Of a stretch of 64,000 nt of DNA, positions 53,705 through 61,921 are shown in pieces. This DNA is from Desulfovibrio inopinatus DSM 10711. Lineage in GTDB: Bacteria; Desulfobacterota; Desulfovibrionia; Desulfovibrionales; Desulfovibrionaceae. Numbering within the stretch: position 1 is the first letter of the stretch; every line of letters starts with the position of its first letter. Position numbers and translations under genes: made by a program. The notes beneath the pieces were generated by a model that was given only the letters and a program-made list of their open reading frames with translations, was not told the DNA's origin and searched no databases. The DNA lies in the NCBI RefSeq assembly GCF_000429305.1, contig NZ_AUBP01000021.1, positions 1 to 64,000 of the forward strand, written 5' to 3'.

Positions 53705-54462
53705 CCGAACAACTCGTTTTTGACCGGCCTGAAGTTATCGCCGATCGTGCCACGCACTATTGTCCGGGCTGCCAGCATGGTGTCGCCCAGAGGCTTGTTG
53801 GCGAATGTCTGGAAGAGTTTGGTGTTGTCGATAAAACCATTGCCGTGACAAGCATCGGCTGCTCCGTTTTTCTCTACAACTATTTGCTTGTCGACTCGGT
53901 TGAAGCGCCGCATGGTCGTGCACCTGCCGTGGCAACGGGCGTCAAACGAGCAAAACCCGACAATATCGTTCTTGCCTACCAGGGCGACGGAGATTTGGCC
54001 TCCATTGGTATGGCCGAAATTATGCACTGCGCCAACCGCGGCGAGCGTGTAACCATTATCTTCGTTAATAATACGGTATATGGCATGACCGGTGGACAAA
54101 TGGCTCCAACCACAATGATTGGCCAGAAAACCACGACGTGTCCTGGTGGCCGGTGTGCCGAACGAGAAGGGCAGCCGTTCAAGATGGCTGAAATTCTCGC
54201 CGGACTTGGTGGAGTTGCGTATAGCGCCCGCGTGGCGGTGAACAACGCGAAGAACTTGGTGAAAGCAAAAAGAGCGATCAAGCATGCTTTCCAAGCGCAG
54301 ATCGACAACAAAGGATTCGGGTTTGTCGAAGTGCTTGCAACCTGTCCGACCAACTGGAAAATGACGCCGGTTGCGGCCAATGAGCGCATTGAGTGCGAAC
54401 TTATTCCCTACTTCCCCCTGGGAATCTACAAAGACCGTTTGAATGAAGGGGAGGGATGCTGA
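53701..54462 (+). CDS. korB: 2-oxoacid:ferredoxin oxidoreductase, beta (TPP-binding) subunit
   Basis: This 253-residue protein has HYCPGCQHG near residue 17 with cluster/TPP cysteines, the TPP-binding YQGDGDLASIGMAE segment near 95 (GDG...) and NNTVYGMTGGQMAPTT near 125. These are the standard beta-subunit motifs of KOR/VOR. It binds thiamine diphosphate and catalyses decarboxylation at the interface with the alpha subunit. It overlaps the alpha-subunit stop (ATGA, 53701-53704) and its TGA overlaps the gamma-subunit start. Confidence 0.94.
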   Translation: MTEQLVFDRPEVIADRATHYCPGCQHGVAQRLVGECLEEFGVVDKTIAVTSIGCSVFLYNYLLVDSVEAPHGRAPAVATGVKRAKPDNIVLAYQGDGDLASIGMAEIMHCANRGERVTIIFVNNTVYGMTGGQMAPTTMIGQKTTTCPGGRCAEREGQPFKMAEILAGLGGVAYSARVAVNNAKNLVKAKRAIKHAFQAQIDNKGFGFVEVLATCPTNWKMTPVAANERIECELIPYFPLGIYKDRLNEGEGC

Positions 54463-55007
54463 TGAGCCTGTATAAAGACGTCATCATCGCCGGTTTCGGC
54501 GGCCAGGGCGTAATGCTGATCGGCAATCTCCTGGCCTACGCCGGCATGAATCACGGTCTGAATGTGACCTATATTCCGGTCTATGGTCCGGAAATGCGTG
54601 GGGGAACGGCGAACTGCACCGTTGTTGTATCGGACGAAGAAATCGGTTCTCCCATTATTCAATCGCCTGAGTCCGTCATCATTATGAATCGCCCATCGCT
54701 CGACAAATTTGGTCCGAGCCTGAAAGACGGTGGTGTCGCTGTCATCAACTCGTCGCTTGTTGATCCGACGTTGGCGGAGAAAGATCGCTATTCCGTTTTT
54801 GCTGTGCCGGCGGTCGACATTGCCGACAAAATCGGCAACACCCGCATGGCCAACATGGTCGCTCTCGGGGCCTACATCAAGGCAAGCAATGTCATGCCGC
54901 TTGATGTTGTCAAAGATAGCCTCGAAAATGTCATCTCCGCTCACTACAAACATCTCATCCCCAAAAACTCCGAAGCCCTTCAAGCCGGCTACGACCACGT
55001 GGGATAA
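54462..55007 (+). CDS. korC: 2-oxoacid:ferredoxin oxidoreductase, gamma subunit
   Basis: This 181-residue protein has IIAGFGGQGVMLIGNLLAYA near residue 8 and YGPEMRGGTANC near 42, both typical of the gamma (CoA-transfer) subunit of 2-oxoacid oxidoreductases. The start at 54462 overlaps the korB TGA and has GGGAGGG six bases upstream; two codons further upstream are possible but less likely. It is the last gene of korDABC and is followed by a strong hairpin (55062-55097). Confidence 0.93.
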   Translation: MSLYKDVIIAGFGGQGVMLIGNLLAYAGMNHGLNVTYIPVYGPEMRGGTANCTVVVSDEEIGSPIIQSPESVIIMNRPSLDKFGPSLKDGGVAVINSSLVDPTLAEKDRYSVFAVPAVDIADKIGNTRMANMVALGAYIKASNVMPLDVVKDSLENVISAHYKHLIPKNSEALQAGYDHVG

Positions 55008-55061
55008 TCGTTTTCAGCGATAAGGAGAAAAGACAGAACGTCTGTTTCTCTTGCAAAAGAA

Positions 55062-55097
55062 AAAGGAGCACTTGTCTTGATGGACAGGTGCTCCTTT
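55062..55097 (+). terminator. Rho-independent terminator of the kor operon
   Basis: AAAGGAGCACTTGTC (55062-55076) pairs with 55083-55097, with one G-U pair and a 6-base loop. The right arm ends in CCTTT and runs on into ATTGTTTG. It lies 55 bases past the korC stop. A weaker hairpin (about 55025-55050) precedes it. Confidence 0.8.
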
Positions 55098-55161
55098 ATT
55101 GTTTGGTAAATAATGTAATGTTGTTGTGAGATTTCGGCAACGTTGCTTTGGTCTTTGGACA

Positions 55162-55269
55162 TTAAAGAAGAGGGGCAACGGTGTTGATGCCGATAAAGAA
55201 GGCAAGTGCGAATGTCGTGTAGACGATTTGTGCTTTAAGAGGTGTTGCTTTTTCCTTTCTATACTGCAT
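55162..55269 (-). CDS. Possible 35-residue single-pass membrane protein
   Basis: A 36-codon frame starts at an ATG with GGAAGGAA about 8-10 bases upstream. The product is basic at residues 4-12 (R-K-E-K...K), followed by one hydrophobic helix (about residues 14-34, YTTFALAFFIGI core) and a short end. This looks like a real micro-membrane protein of the kind that sits in transporter or oxidase complexes. It is too short for confident family assignment. It lies alone between the kor terminator and the ABC ATPase gene. Confidence 0.5.
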   Translation of the reverse strand: MQYRKEKATPLKAQIVYTTFALAFFIGINTVAPLL

Positions 55270-55443
55270 CGAAGAAATTCCTTCCAGGATTCTGAGCAGT
55301 TTAAGAAATATTGGTTATCGAGGGAAGCTATAACAATGTTTCTGTATCTTGAAAGAAACGATTGGGAAGGGGGCTCCCCAATCGCCTGAGTTCATGGTTA
55401 CTGCTTTCTCTCCGTAGGCTCAGTATACGTTCATCCGTCTTGT

Positions 55444-56226
55444 TTAGCGTTCTCCTATTGTCAACGGCTTCCCCAATCGCAGTTGACTTCGAACATGGGA
55501 GAAGGTGTTTTCGAGGTCGGTGAGTCGGGCAAGAATGTCTTGCTCTTCCTGGGTACGTGACAGGACGGCGTGGACCGCGCCGTGTTCGAACACGAGGCGG
55601 CGAGTGGCCGACAGAGCGAGAACGGGGTCGTGGGTGGCGATGACGACGATTTTGTCGCTCTTGACGAGGAGGTCGAGCGCGCGGAGTTTGTCGACGCCCG
55701 CGTTTTCAATTTCGTCGATGAGCAAGACCGGCGACCAACTGAGCAGGGCCGCGTCGGCAATCATCAGCGCGCGCGATTGTCCGCCCGAGAGTTGTGTCAG
55801 TTGGGTTCTTGGGGCGAACGGTTCTCCGGCCAGATCGTTGGCTGCGGCAATGACCTTTTCGGTCGTCTCTTCCGGGGTGGGAACCTCGCGGCTTTTGGCG
55901 TGCGTCAGGATGAAATCGTCAACAGCCATGTCGAGGACGAAATTCATGTTCTGTGTCAGCTGCGCAACGAGCCGTCCTTGTAGTTCAAAACGTTGATCGG
56001 GGTCGGGCGGGGTTTCATTGAGTAGGATTTTCCGGCCGGACGGGGTGTCATTATCGGCAAGCGATTCGATATCCGAGAGAAACCGGCTTTTCCCGGACCC
56101 GGTCGGTCCAAGCAGCGCCGTGATTTCACCGGGAGTAAAAATAATATCATGGCATGCCGAGTTGCCGGATTTGTCACTGCCCGCGGTCACCGTGAGGCTG
56201 TCGAGTGTGGTCATATCAGACGACAT
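55444..56226 (-). CDS. Soluble ABC-type ATPase without permease (part of SBP-GTPase-ATPase operon)
   Basis: This 260-residue ATPase has Walker A GPTGSGKSR near residue 34, signature LSGGQSRAL near 140, Walker B VLLIDEIENAG and H-loop ATHDP. The Walker B ending (D-E-I-E-N) and a helical tail of about 35 charged residues differ from importer ATPases. No permease gene is in the operon. The ATG at 56226 has GGAG at 6 bases and overlaps the upstream GTPase gene by 11 bases, so the two proteins are probably made together. It may work as a soluble assembly or remodelling ATPase, as SufC does, or power an importer encoded elsewhere, for example the divergent one at 59274. Confidence in the ATPase call is high; the role is open. 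Confidence 0.8.
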   Translation of the reverse strand: MSSDMTTLDSLTVTAGSDKSGNSACHDIIFTPGEITALLGPTGSGKSRFLSDIESLADNDTPSGRKILLNETPPDPDQRFELQGRLVAQLTQNMNFVLDMAVDDFILTHAKSREVPTPEETTEKVIAAANDLAGEPFAPRTQLTQLSGGQSRALMIADAALLSWSPVLLIDEIENAGVDKLRALDLLVKSDKIVVIATHDPVLALSATRRLVFEHGAVHAVLSRTQEEQDILARLTDLENTFSHVRSQLRLGKPLTIGER

Positions 56227-56917
56227 GGGCGTCTCCAAATTCGGCTTTTTTCACATTTCCTTTCTGGTACCGGCTGCCGATACGTGTTTCGCTGAGGCAG
56301 TACGAGCAGACGGCCGCCGGCATGGCAAACCGCAATCGCATGTCGGTGACGGAGACAATATCCGGGGCCATGGCAAGCACGGTGGCCAGCTCCTGACATC
56401 CTTGACCGGTCAGGCCGTTGATATGCCGGATAATGGCGCGAGAATTCATCTGGCGGATGCGGTGTCGGTAGACTTCGCGTTCTGCCTGAGAAACAAGATC
56501 GCCTTTGGTGACAAGAACGAGGTCGGCCAGTTTGAGCATGGGACCGATTTTCTGCGGGGCATCGATCCCCATAAGATTATCGATGACACACAGCCCCAAA
56601 GCACCGCGCAGGTGCGGAGAACAGCGGTTGCAGAGTCCAGCTGTTTCGATGACGCAGCATTCAGCACCGGTGTTCTTGGCCCACTCGAATGTTTCTTCAA
56701 GATTCGTGGCAAAGAAATGGTCCGGACAAAGCCCGCCGGACAGAACCGCCGTGGCCGGAATATCCGCGTCATGATAGGCGAGATTGTCGCGGGTTTGGAG
56801 GCAGTCGAACTTAATGACGGCGCAGGCAACACCTTTCTTTTTGAGAGCGGCACAGGTGCGGAGAAGCACCGATGTCTTGCCGCATGAAGGCGGTCCGGCA
56901 ACGGTAATCAGTCGCAT
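56216..56917 (-). CDS. HypB/UreG-like metal-chaperone-type GTPase
   Basis: This 233-residue P-loop protein has G1 GPPSCGKTS near residue 8, an ETAG-type G3 motif inside VIETAGLCNRCSP near 90, and TKGD as G4 near 137. Several cysteines lie around the switch regions (FDC, GLCPDH, CCVIETAGLC, RCSP) and a late CSYC pair. Cysteine-rich GTPases of this class (HypB, UreG, CooC-like) insert nickel or other metals into enzymes. The CPDH segment resembles the conserved C-P-H region of UreG and C-P-A of HypB. It overlaps the solute-binding gene by one base and the ABC ATPase gene by 11. The metal is unknown. Confidence 0.75.
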   Translation of the reverse strand: MRLITVAGPPSCGKTSVLLRTCAALKKKGVACAVIKFDCLQTRDNLAYHDADIPATAVLSGGLCPDHFFATNLEETFEWAKNTGAECCVIETAGLCNRCSPHLRGALGLCVIDNLMGIDAPQKIGPMLKLADLVLVTKGDLVSQAEREVYRHRIRQMNSRAIIRHINGLTGQGCQELATVLAMAPDIVSVTDMRLRFAMPAAVCSYCLSETRIGSRYQKGNVKKAEFGDAHVV

Positions 56918-57930
56918 TATTTCACCTGCACAAGTTTGCGAAAGCGGTCATTGAGTTCGTCGCGGACCGTGGTGATGTCGCGTTCTGCAATAAAATCCCA
57001 ACCCACCCACTTGATACGGGCGTTCTTGTCGAGTCCTTCCGGCAGGGGACCGGAAAGCGGCAGGAACCAGCGGGCGCTTTCAATCTGGCCGAACCCACTA
57101 TTGAGAAAGGACACAAGCGGTTTCAATCGCTCTGCTTCGCTTTTTTTCACGAGAAAATAGAGCGGGCTGGCAGCGGCTCCATCCTCAGGCCAGATGACAC
57201 GCATATGGTCGGGGTGTTTGGAACTTTCGGCAAAGAAATACGGAATGATATAGATTCCACCGGCATTCGACACACCGCCGGATTTCCCCATATGCGACGA
57301 ATGCATGAGCCCGTAGACGTTTTCGGCAAAGCGTTCGATACCTTCCCAACCATACTCTTTATAATAGTTGATAAGGACGGCATCGGCCATATCGTCGCCG
57401 TCTCCGCACATATTGATATGTCCCCGATAACGAGGATCGAGGAGGTCGCTCCACTGTGTGGGGGGCGGAACATCGCCGAGGCGTTTCATGTCGACGAGGA
57501 AAATATACGGTGTGAGGCCATAAATCACATAGTGGCCTGCCGGATCGATAATACCTGCCTGTTCGTGCATCGGTTCGACATAATCGGGCAGAATGGCTTC
57601 AAAAAAGCCCGCTTTTACAAAATGATCGGCAAATTCCTGTCGAAAAAAATCACCAAACCCAATGGATGCGATCATATCGGGTAAACGGTCCGGATCGGTC
57701 TCTCGATAGAGTGGATCAACCGGATCAACCGATGTGCATCCCATGGGAATATGGACGGAGAGAGGGGGACCGTCGTCTTTAGATTGTCGAACAATGGCAT
57801 CAATCCCCTCTTTGACAGCGAGTTTGACCGGACATGGTGCGTATAACAATAAGTCAAGCTTCCCTGAGGCCGGAGTGGTCTCTTCGGCCATGGCAGAGAC
57901 GGAAAAAATGAGTTCATCAAGTGTTTTCAT
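56917..57930 (-). CDS. Solute-binding-fold protein (iron/AfuA-like) apparently lacking a signal peptide
   Basis: This protein of about 337 residues has the two-lobed type II binding fold of AfuA/COG1840-like proteins: LLLYAPCPVKLAVKEGIDAI near residue 28, a DLLDPRYRGHINM segment near 165 and ADAVLINYYKEYGWEGI near 185. The start at 57930 has AAAGGA at 5 bases. The N-terminus (MKTLDELIFSVSAMAEE) is not a signal peptide and shows no lipobox, so the protein is predicted to be cytoplasmic. Cysteines in A-P-C-P, M-G-C-T and N-M-C-G could bind metal. It is the first gene of an operon with the GTPase and ABC ATPase. A longer frame to 58011 adds a hydrophobic leader but lacks a ribosome site. Confidence 0.75.
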   Translation of the reverse strand: MKTLDELIFSVSAMAEETTPASGKLDLLLYAPCPVKLAVKEGIDAIVRQSKDDGPPLSVHIPMGCTSVDPVDPLYRETDPDRLPDMIASIGFGDFFRQEFADHFVKAGFFEAILPDYVEPMHEQAGIIDPAGHYVIYGLTPYIFLVDMKRLGDVPPPTQWSDLLDPRYRGHINMCGDGDDMADAVLINYYKEYGWEGIERFAENVYGLMHSSHMGKSGGVSNAGGIYIIPYFFAESSKHPDHMRVIWPEDGAAASPLYFLVKKSEAERLKPLVSFLNSGFGQIESARWFLPLSGPLPEGLDKNARIKWVGWDFIAERDITTVRDELNDRFRKLVQVK

Positions 57931-58222
57931 GCTGTCCTTTCCTGGATGCGTGCTGACGACAAAATTGAAAGAGATTACGAAATTGAAATTCAATACCAAA
58001 CAATCCCTCATTATAAAAGGCGTTATCGTGGGGACAGCAATTCATATGCCAAGAAATGTCTTCATTATCTCACGGAAAGAATTATTTGCGTGTAGAGCCT
58101 CGTCTCCCTCTTGACAGTCGATCCCTTTTCTTATGTCGTATTGTGAATAGATGGAGTAGGAAAAGGCCATATATGGAATGGTCGCATGTGTTGCGGATAA
58201 TTTAGGAGAGGAGAATTGGTTC
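57931..58222. promoter_or_regulatory. Divergent promoter region of the metal/oxyanion locus
   Basis: This 292-base gap lies between the start codons of two divergent operons and must hold both promoters. A TTGACA box (about 58113-58118) points toward the importer operon, but no well-spaced -10 box was found. No cobalamin, molybdenum or other riboswitch core sequence was recognised, and no clear Fur-like inverted repeat was seen. Confidence 0.45.
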
Positions 58223-59272
58223 ATGCGAGGAGTACGCATTACGTTTGTGTTTCTGGTTCTGATCGGAATGTTCGGCGCTTCGATCGCGTGTGCGGAACGC
58301 ACGGTCATGGATCAACTCGGTAAGAAGGTTGCCCTGCCCGATGAGGTGAAACGTGCCGTTGTCCTGATGCACCACGCGTTGGATATCGCTATCCAACTCG
58401 ATGCCGAAGGACAGATTGTCGGTGTTTTGGAACGATGGAACAAATATTTGCCCGATGCGGTCAATGCATTTCCTGCGTTAAAAGATATGCCCACACCCGG
58501 GGATTTGAAAACGATCAACATGGAGTCGTTGTTGGCGCTTCATCCCGATATCGTGATTGTCACACATTACGCGCCCGAAGATATGCGTTCGCAAATTGAA
58601 GCTGCTGGCATTCCCGTTGTCGGTGTTTCGTTGTATCGCGCCGACTTTGAGCAGGCTTCCCGCCTCAACCCCAAGTTGAAGGATCCTGATAAAGCGTACA
58701 CCGAGGGGATGATCGAGGGGGTTACGTTATTGGGTGAAGTCTTTGGAAAACAAGACAATGCGGTAAAGCTCATTGAGACCATCAAAAAGAACAGAGCTAT
58801 TGTTGCGGGGCATCTCAGCAACATTCCCGACGACCAAAAAGTCAGTTGCTACATGGCCAACCCAGAACTGCATACCTACGGTTCAGGGAAATATACCGGG
58901 GTCATCATGGATCGCGCCGGTGGTAAAAACGTTGCTGCTGAGTTAGATGGCTACCAGAAAGTCAATATGGAAGATGTGCTGCGCTGGAACCCCTCGGTAA
59001 TTTTTGTTCAGAGCCGTTATAAATCCATCGTTCCCGAGATGAAATCCAATCCGGCATGGGCGCAAGTGGATGCGGTGAAAAATGGCAAGATTTATATTAC
59101 TCCGGAATACGTCAAGCCTTGGGGGCATCCGACGCCTGAGTCCATGGCGCTTGGAGAAATCTGGATGGCGAAGAAACTCTATCCGAAAAAATTCGCCGAT
59201 GTTGACCTGCCTGCGTTGGTGAATTCCTATTACGAGACATTCTACGGCATTCCCTACAAGGGACAGCACTAA
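58223..59272 (+). CDS. Periplasmic substrate-binding protein of a FecBCD/MolABC-like importer
   Basis: This protein of about 349 residues has a signal peptide (MRGVRITFVF..., ending SIACA). The type III (helical-backbone) binding fold follows, with MHHALDIAIQLDAEGQIVGV near residue 55, TPGDLKTINMESLLALHPDI near 85, MANPELHTYGSGKYTGVIM near 210 and the late EYVKPWGHPTPESMALGE. These segments resemble the MolA (molybdate/tungstate) and iron-chelate subgroups of this fold. The ATG at 58223 follows AGGAGAGGAG. It is the first gene of the importer operon; the permease begins two bases after the stop. Confidence 0.9.
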   Translation: MRGVRITFVFLVLIGMFGASIACAERTVMDQLGKKVALPDEVKRAVVLMHHALDIAIQLDAEGQIVGVLERWNKYLPDAVNAFPALKDMPTPGDLKTINMESLLALHPDIVIVTHYAPEDMRSQIEAAGIPVVGVSLYRADFEQASRLNPKLKDPDKAYTEGMIEGVTLLGEVFGKQDNAVKLIETIKKNRAIVAGHLSNIPDDQKVSCYMANPELHTYGSGKYTGVIMDRAGGKNVAAELDGYQKVNMEDVLRWNPSVIFVQSRYKSIVPEMKSNPAWAQVDAVKNGKIYITPEYVKPWGHPTPESMALGEIWMAKKLYPKKFADVDLPALVNSYYETFYGIPYKGQH

Positions 59273-59273
59273 C

Positions 59274-60296
59274 ATGACATATACTGTTTCACGTCAGACC
59301 GGTCGTATGATGGCCGGTCTGACGGTCTTCGTCGTGCTGTTGTGTCTTGGGTCGCTGATGCTTGGACGATACCCGATTGATCCTGTAACGGCGGTGTGGG
59401 CCGTTATCGCCAAGTTCATACCGGTATCCACTGACTTTCCGCCCACGCTGCAAACTGTTCTTTTCCATGTCCGACTGCCTCGCATTGGTGCGGCATTGCT
59501 TATCGGGGGCGGGCTCGCCATGTCAGGGGCATCTTTTCAAGGTCTCTTTCGGAATCCCCTGGTCTCTCCCTTTATTTTGGGTGTTGCCTCGGGTGCCGGT
59601 TTTGGCGCGGCTCTCGGAATTTTGCTGTCGGCCGGTATGTTCGGCATCCAATTGCTGGCATTTGTGTTTGGAGCTCTCGCCGTATTGCTTAGTTACGGTA
59701 TGGGCCGGGTGTATAAGGCTGCACCGACCTTGGTCTTGGTACTTTCCGGCGTCATTGTCGGATCATTCTTCTCGGCGCTTCTTTCGTTACTCAAGTATGT
59801 TGCCGACCCGTATGATAAACTGCCGGTGATTGTGTATTGGCTCATGGGGTCGTTGGCGACCATGACGCAGGCAAAACTGTTTTCCGTGTGTGTCCCCATT
59901 CTATTGGGAATTGCTGTTCTCATGGTCGTGCGATGGCGCATCAATGTTCTGACATTGGGCGATGAAGAAGCCAAGGCGCTTGGCGTGTCAACAGGACGAT
60001 TACGTCTTGTGATTGTGCTCGCGGCAACACTAATTACCGCGTCGGCTGTATCGGTAAGTGGCATTATCGGTTGGGTTGGGCTCGTCATTCCACATTTGGC
60101 CCGTATGCTCGTTGGACCTAATTATAGCCGACTCATGCCGGCGAGCTTGCTGCTGGGGGCGTGTTATATGTTGCTCATTGACGATGTTGCTCGAACCGTC
60201 ACCGCATCGGAAATTCCACTTGGTATTTTGACTGCCACCATTGGTGCTCCAGTTTTCGCATTCCTCTTGCGAAAAGGGAGGCTCGGATGGGCGTGA
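59274..60296 (+). CDS. FecCD/BtuC-family ABC permease
   Basis: This 340-residue protein has nine or ten membrane segments and the FecCD-family motifs RLPRIGAALLIGGGLAMSGA near residue 64, FRNPLVSPFILGVASGAGFG near 87 and the late SGIIGWVGLVIPHLARMLVG near 262 with the conserved G-L-I-x-P-H coupling segment. It forms the homodimeric channel for iron chelates, cobalamin or, in the MolB group, molybdate. It starts two bases after the binding-protein stop and overlaps the ATPase gene by 10 bases. Confidence 0.94.
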   Translation: MTYTVSRQTGRMMAGLTVFVVLLCLGSLMLGRYPIDPVTAVWAVIAKFIPVSTDFPPTLQTVLFHVRLPRIGAALLIGGGLAMSGASFQGLFRNPLVSPFILGVASGAGFGAALGILLSAGMFGIQLLAFVFGALAVLLSYGMGRVYKAAPTLVLVLSGVIVGSFFSALLSLLKYVADPYDKLPVIVYWLMGSLATMTQAKLFSVCVPILLGIAVLMVVRWRINVLTLGDEEAKALGVSTGRLRLVIVLAATLITASAVSVSGIIGWVGLVIPHLARMLVGPNYSRLMPASLLLGACYMLLIDDVARTVTASEIPLGILTATIGAPVFAFLLRKGRLGWA

Positions 60297-61111
60297 TCAT
60301 GGAGGCCCAGAATATCGGTTTCGGGTATGACGGAAGTCAGGATCGTGTATTCGACCGACTCAGTTTCGCTATTCATCCCGGAGACGTCTTCTGCATTTTG
60401 GGACCGAATGGCACGGGAAAGTCGACCCTCCTCAAATGCCTGGCTGGCATTGAACCGGTTTCGTCCGGACATGTTGTTCTGCAAAATAGAAATATCGCCA
60501 CGCTCTCACGTGCCGAAACGGCCAGAATCATCGCCTATGTCCCGCAAAGTCATCAGAGTCTTTTTGCCTTCACGGTGTTTGATGTCGTGGTGATGGGGCG
60601 TGCGCCCCATATCGGTGTGCTGTCATCCCCATCGCAAAAAGATTACGAAATTGCCGATAAAGCCATTACTGCGATGGGAATCACGCATTTACGGGATAAA
60701 CAGTACACCAACATTAGCGGTGGAGAACGGCAACTCGTCCTCTTTGCCCGTATTTTGGCGCAGGAGCCGAAGGTTCTCTTGTTGGACGAACCGACCTCCC
60801 ATCTTGATTTTGGAAACCAGGTCCAGGTGTTGGCTTTGGTCAAGCAGCTAGCGGAGCGGGGTATTGCCGTGATTATGACCACTCACTTTCCGGACCATGC
60901 GTTTCTCGTAGGTCATGAAACCGCCATTATGGCTTCAGGACGATTTATGGTGCAGGGCCCGCCGCATGAGGTCGTGACCGCGTCTCGGTTGAGTGATGTT
61001 TATGCTGCAGAGGTCCGGTTGGTGGATATCGAGGGATATGGCCGCATTTGTGTGCCTTTGCTCCCTGATGGCGTTGCTTCCTTATCTCATTCTTTGGGAG
61101 AGATACGATGA
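60287..61111 (+). CDS. FecE/BtuD/MolC-like ABC importer ATP-binding protein
   Basis: This 274-residue ABC ATPase has Walker A GPNGTGKST near residue 38, signature ISGGERQLV near 145, Walker B VLLLDEPTSHLD and H-loop TTHFPDH. It powers the FecCD-like permease. The start has GGGAGG at 6 bases and lies inside the permease gene. Its TGA overlaps the ATG of the ModA-like gene (ATGA at 61108), so all four genes of this operon are coupled. A C-terminal extension of about 25 residues is normal for this class. Confidence 0.94.
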   Translation: MGVIMEAQNIGFGYDGSQDRVFDRLSFAIHPGDVFCILGPNGTGKSTLLKCLAGIEPVSSGHVVLQNRNIATLSRAETARIIAYVPQSHQSLFAFTVFDVVVMGRAPHIGVLSSPSQKDYEIADKAITAMGITHLRDKQYTNISGGERQLVLFARILAQEPKVLLLDEPTSHLDFGNQVQVLALVKQLAERGIAVIMTTHFPDHAFLVGHETAIMASGRFMVQGPPHEVVTASRLSDVYAAEVRLVDIEGYGRICVPLLPDGVASLSHSLGEIR

Positions 61112-61869
61112 GGACACTCAATGTTATGAGTGCAGGGAGCCTTCGACTCCCTCTTGATGAAATTGCCGTAATGGCGAGTGAGCAAGAAAACATCAAAGTT
61201 GCCATAACCTACGGTCCGTCAGGGCTTTTACGGGAAGACCTAGAGCAAAATAATGCTGCTGAGTTATTGGTCTCAGCCGATATGGGCCATCCGACACAGC
61301 TTTGGGAACAGAAACTTGCGCTTCCTCCCATTCCGTTTGCCGGGAATTCTCTACGTCTTATGGTGGCACCTGGCGTTACAGTTCCGAACGGTGTGGACCG
61401 TGATCCTCCAATTGTATTGGATTGGTTGTTAGGGGATGACATTCGTATTGCAACTTCGACCCCTGGACTCGATCCTTCGGGCGATTATGCGTGGGAGTGC
61501 TTTGCCTTGGCGGAATCATTTCTTCCCGGCGCACAGGAAAGGCTGGCAGCAAAGGCTCTGCAAGCCGTTGGGGGGCGAGATCCGAAGTGGTGTCATCCGG
61601 TGGATGGGAAAAGCCCGGTGGCGAGATTGTTTCTTGAAGATCGAACCGATGTTTTTCTTGGTTATGCTACATCGGCTCTCCAGGTTGCATCGCAGGTTTC
61701 TGGATTGCGTGTGTGCAAGCTCCCAGAGGGACTTGAGGTTCATACCACTTGTGGCCTGTCGGTTTTGCGATCGGCCTCTCCGGCAGCATATATGTTTGCC
61801 TGCTTGCTGCTGTCGATACGTGGACAGTCACGTCTGAGGCAATACGGGTTCCGCACGTTTTCTTCGTGA
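61108..61869 (+). CDS. ModA-like (oxyanion-binding-fold) protein without signal peptide
   Basis: This 253-residue protein begins TLNVMSAGSLRLPLDEIAV, where the S-A-G-S-L segment corresponds to the first oxyanion-binding loop of molybdate/tungstate-binding proteins. It continues with YGPSGLLREDLEQ and a late V-F-L-G-Y-A-T-S segment. There is no signal peptide or lipobox, so the protein is predicted to stay in the cytoplasm. It overlaps the importer ATPase gene by four bases and is probably translated with it. It may bind the incoming oxyanion as a sensor or carrier. Assignment to the ModA fold is good; the ligand is inferred. Confidence 0.75.
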   Translation: MRTLNVMSAGSLRLPLDEIAVMASEQENIKVAITYGPSGLLREDLEQNNAAELLVSADMGHPTQLWEQKLALPPIPFAGNSLRLMVAPGVTVPNGVDRDPPIVLDWLLGDDIRIATSTPGLDPSGDYAWECFALAESFLPGAQERLAAKALQAVGGRDPKWCHPVDGKSPVARLFLEDRTDVFLGYATSALQVASQVSGLRVCKLPEGLEVHTTCGLSVLRSASPAAYMFACLLLSIRGQSRLRQYGFRTFSS

Positions 61870-61887
61870 AGAAATTGGGACATATTA

Positions 61888-61918
61888 AGGACAAACCCTC
61901 TTATAAAGGGTTTGTCCT
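61888..61918. terminator. Bidirectional hairpin terminator
   Basis: AGGACAAACCCT (61888-61899) pairs exactly with 61907-61918 across a 7-base loop. It lies between the convergent stops of the ModA-like gene (61869) and the SRPBCC gene (61922), 19 and 4 bases away. Confidence 0.8.
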
Positions 61919-61921
61919 CCT

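Noticed and set aside
57931-58222. Cobalamin or molybdenum-cofactor riboswitch before the importer operon
   Set aside because: I looked for the cobalamin-box and Moco core sequences in both directions and found neither.
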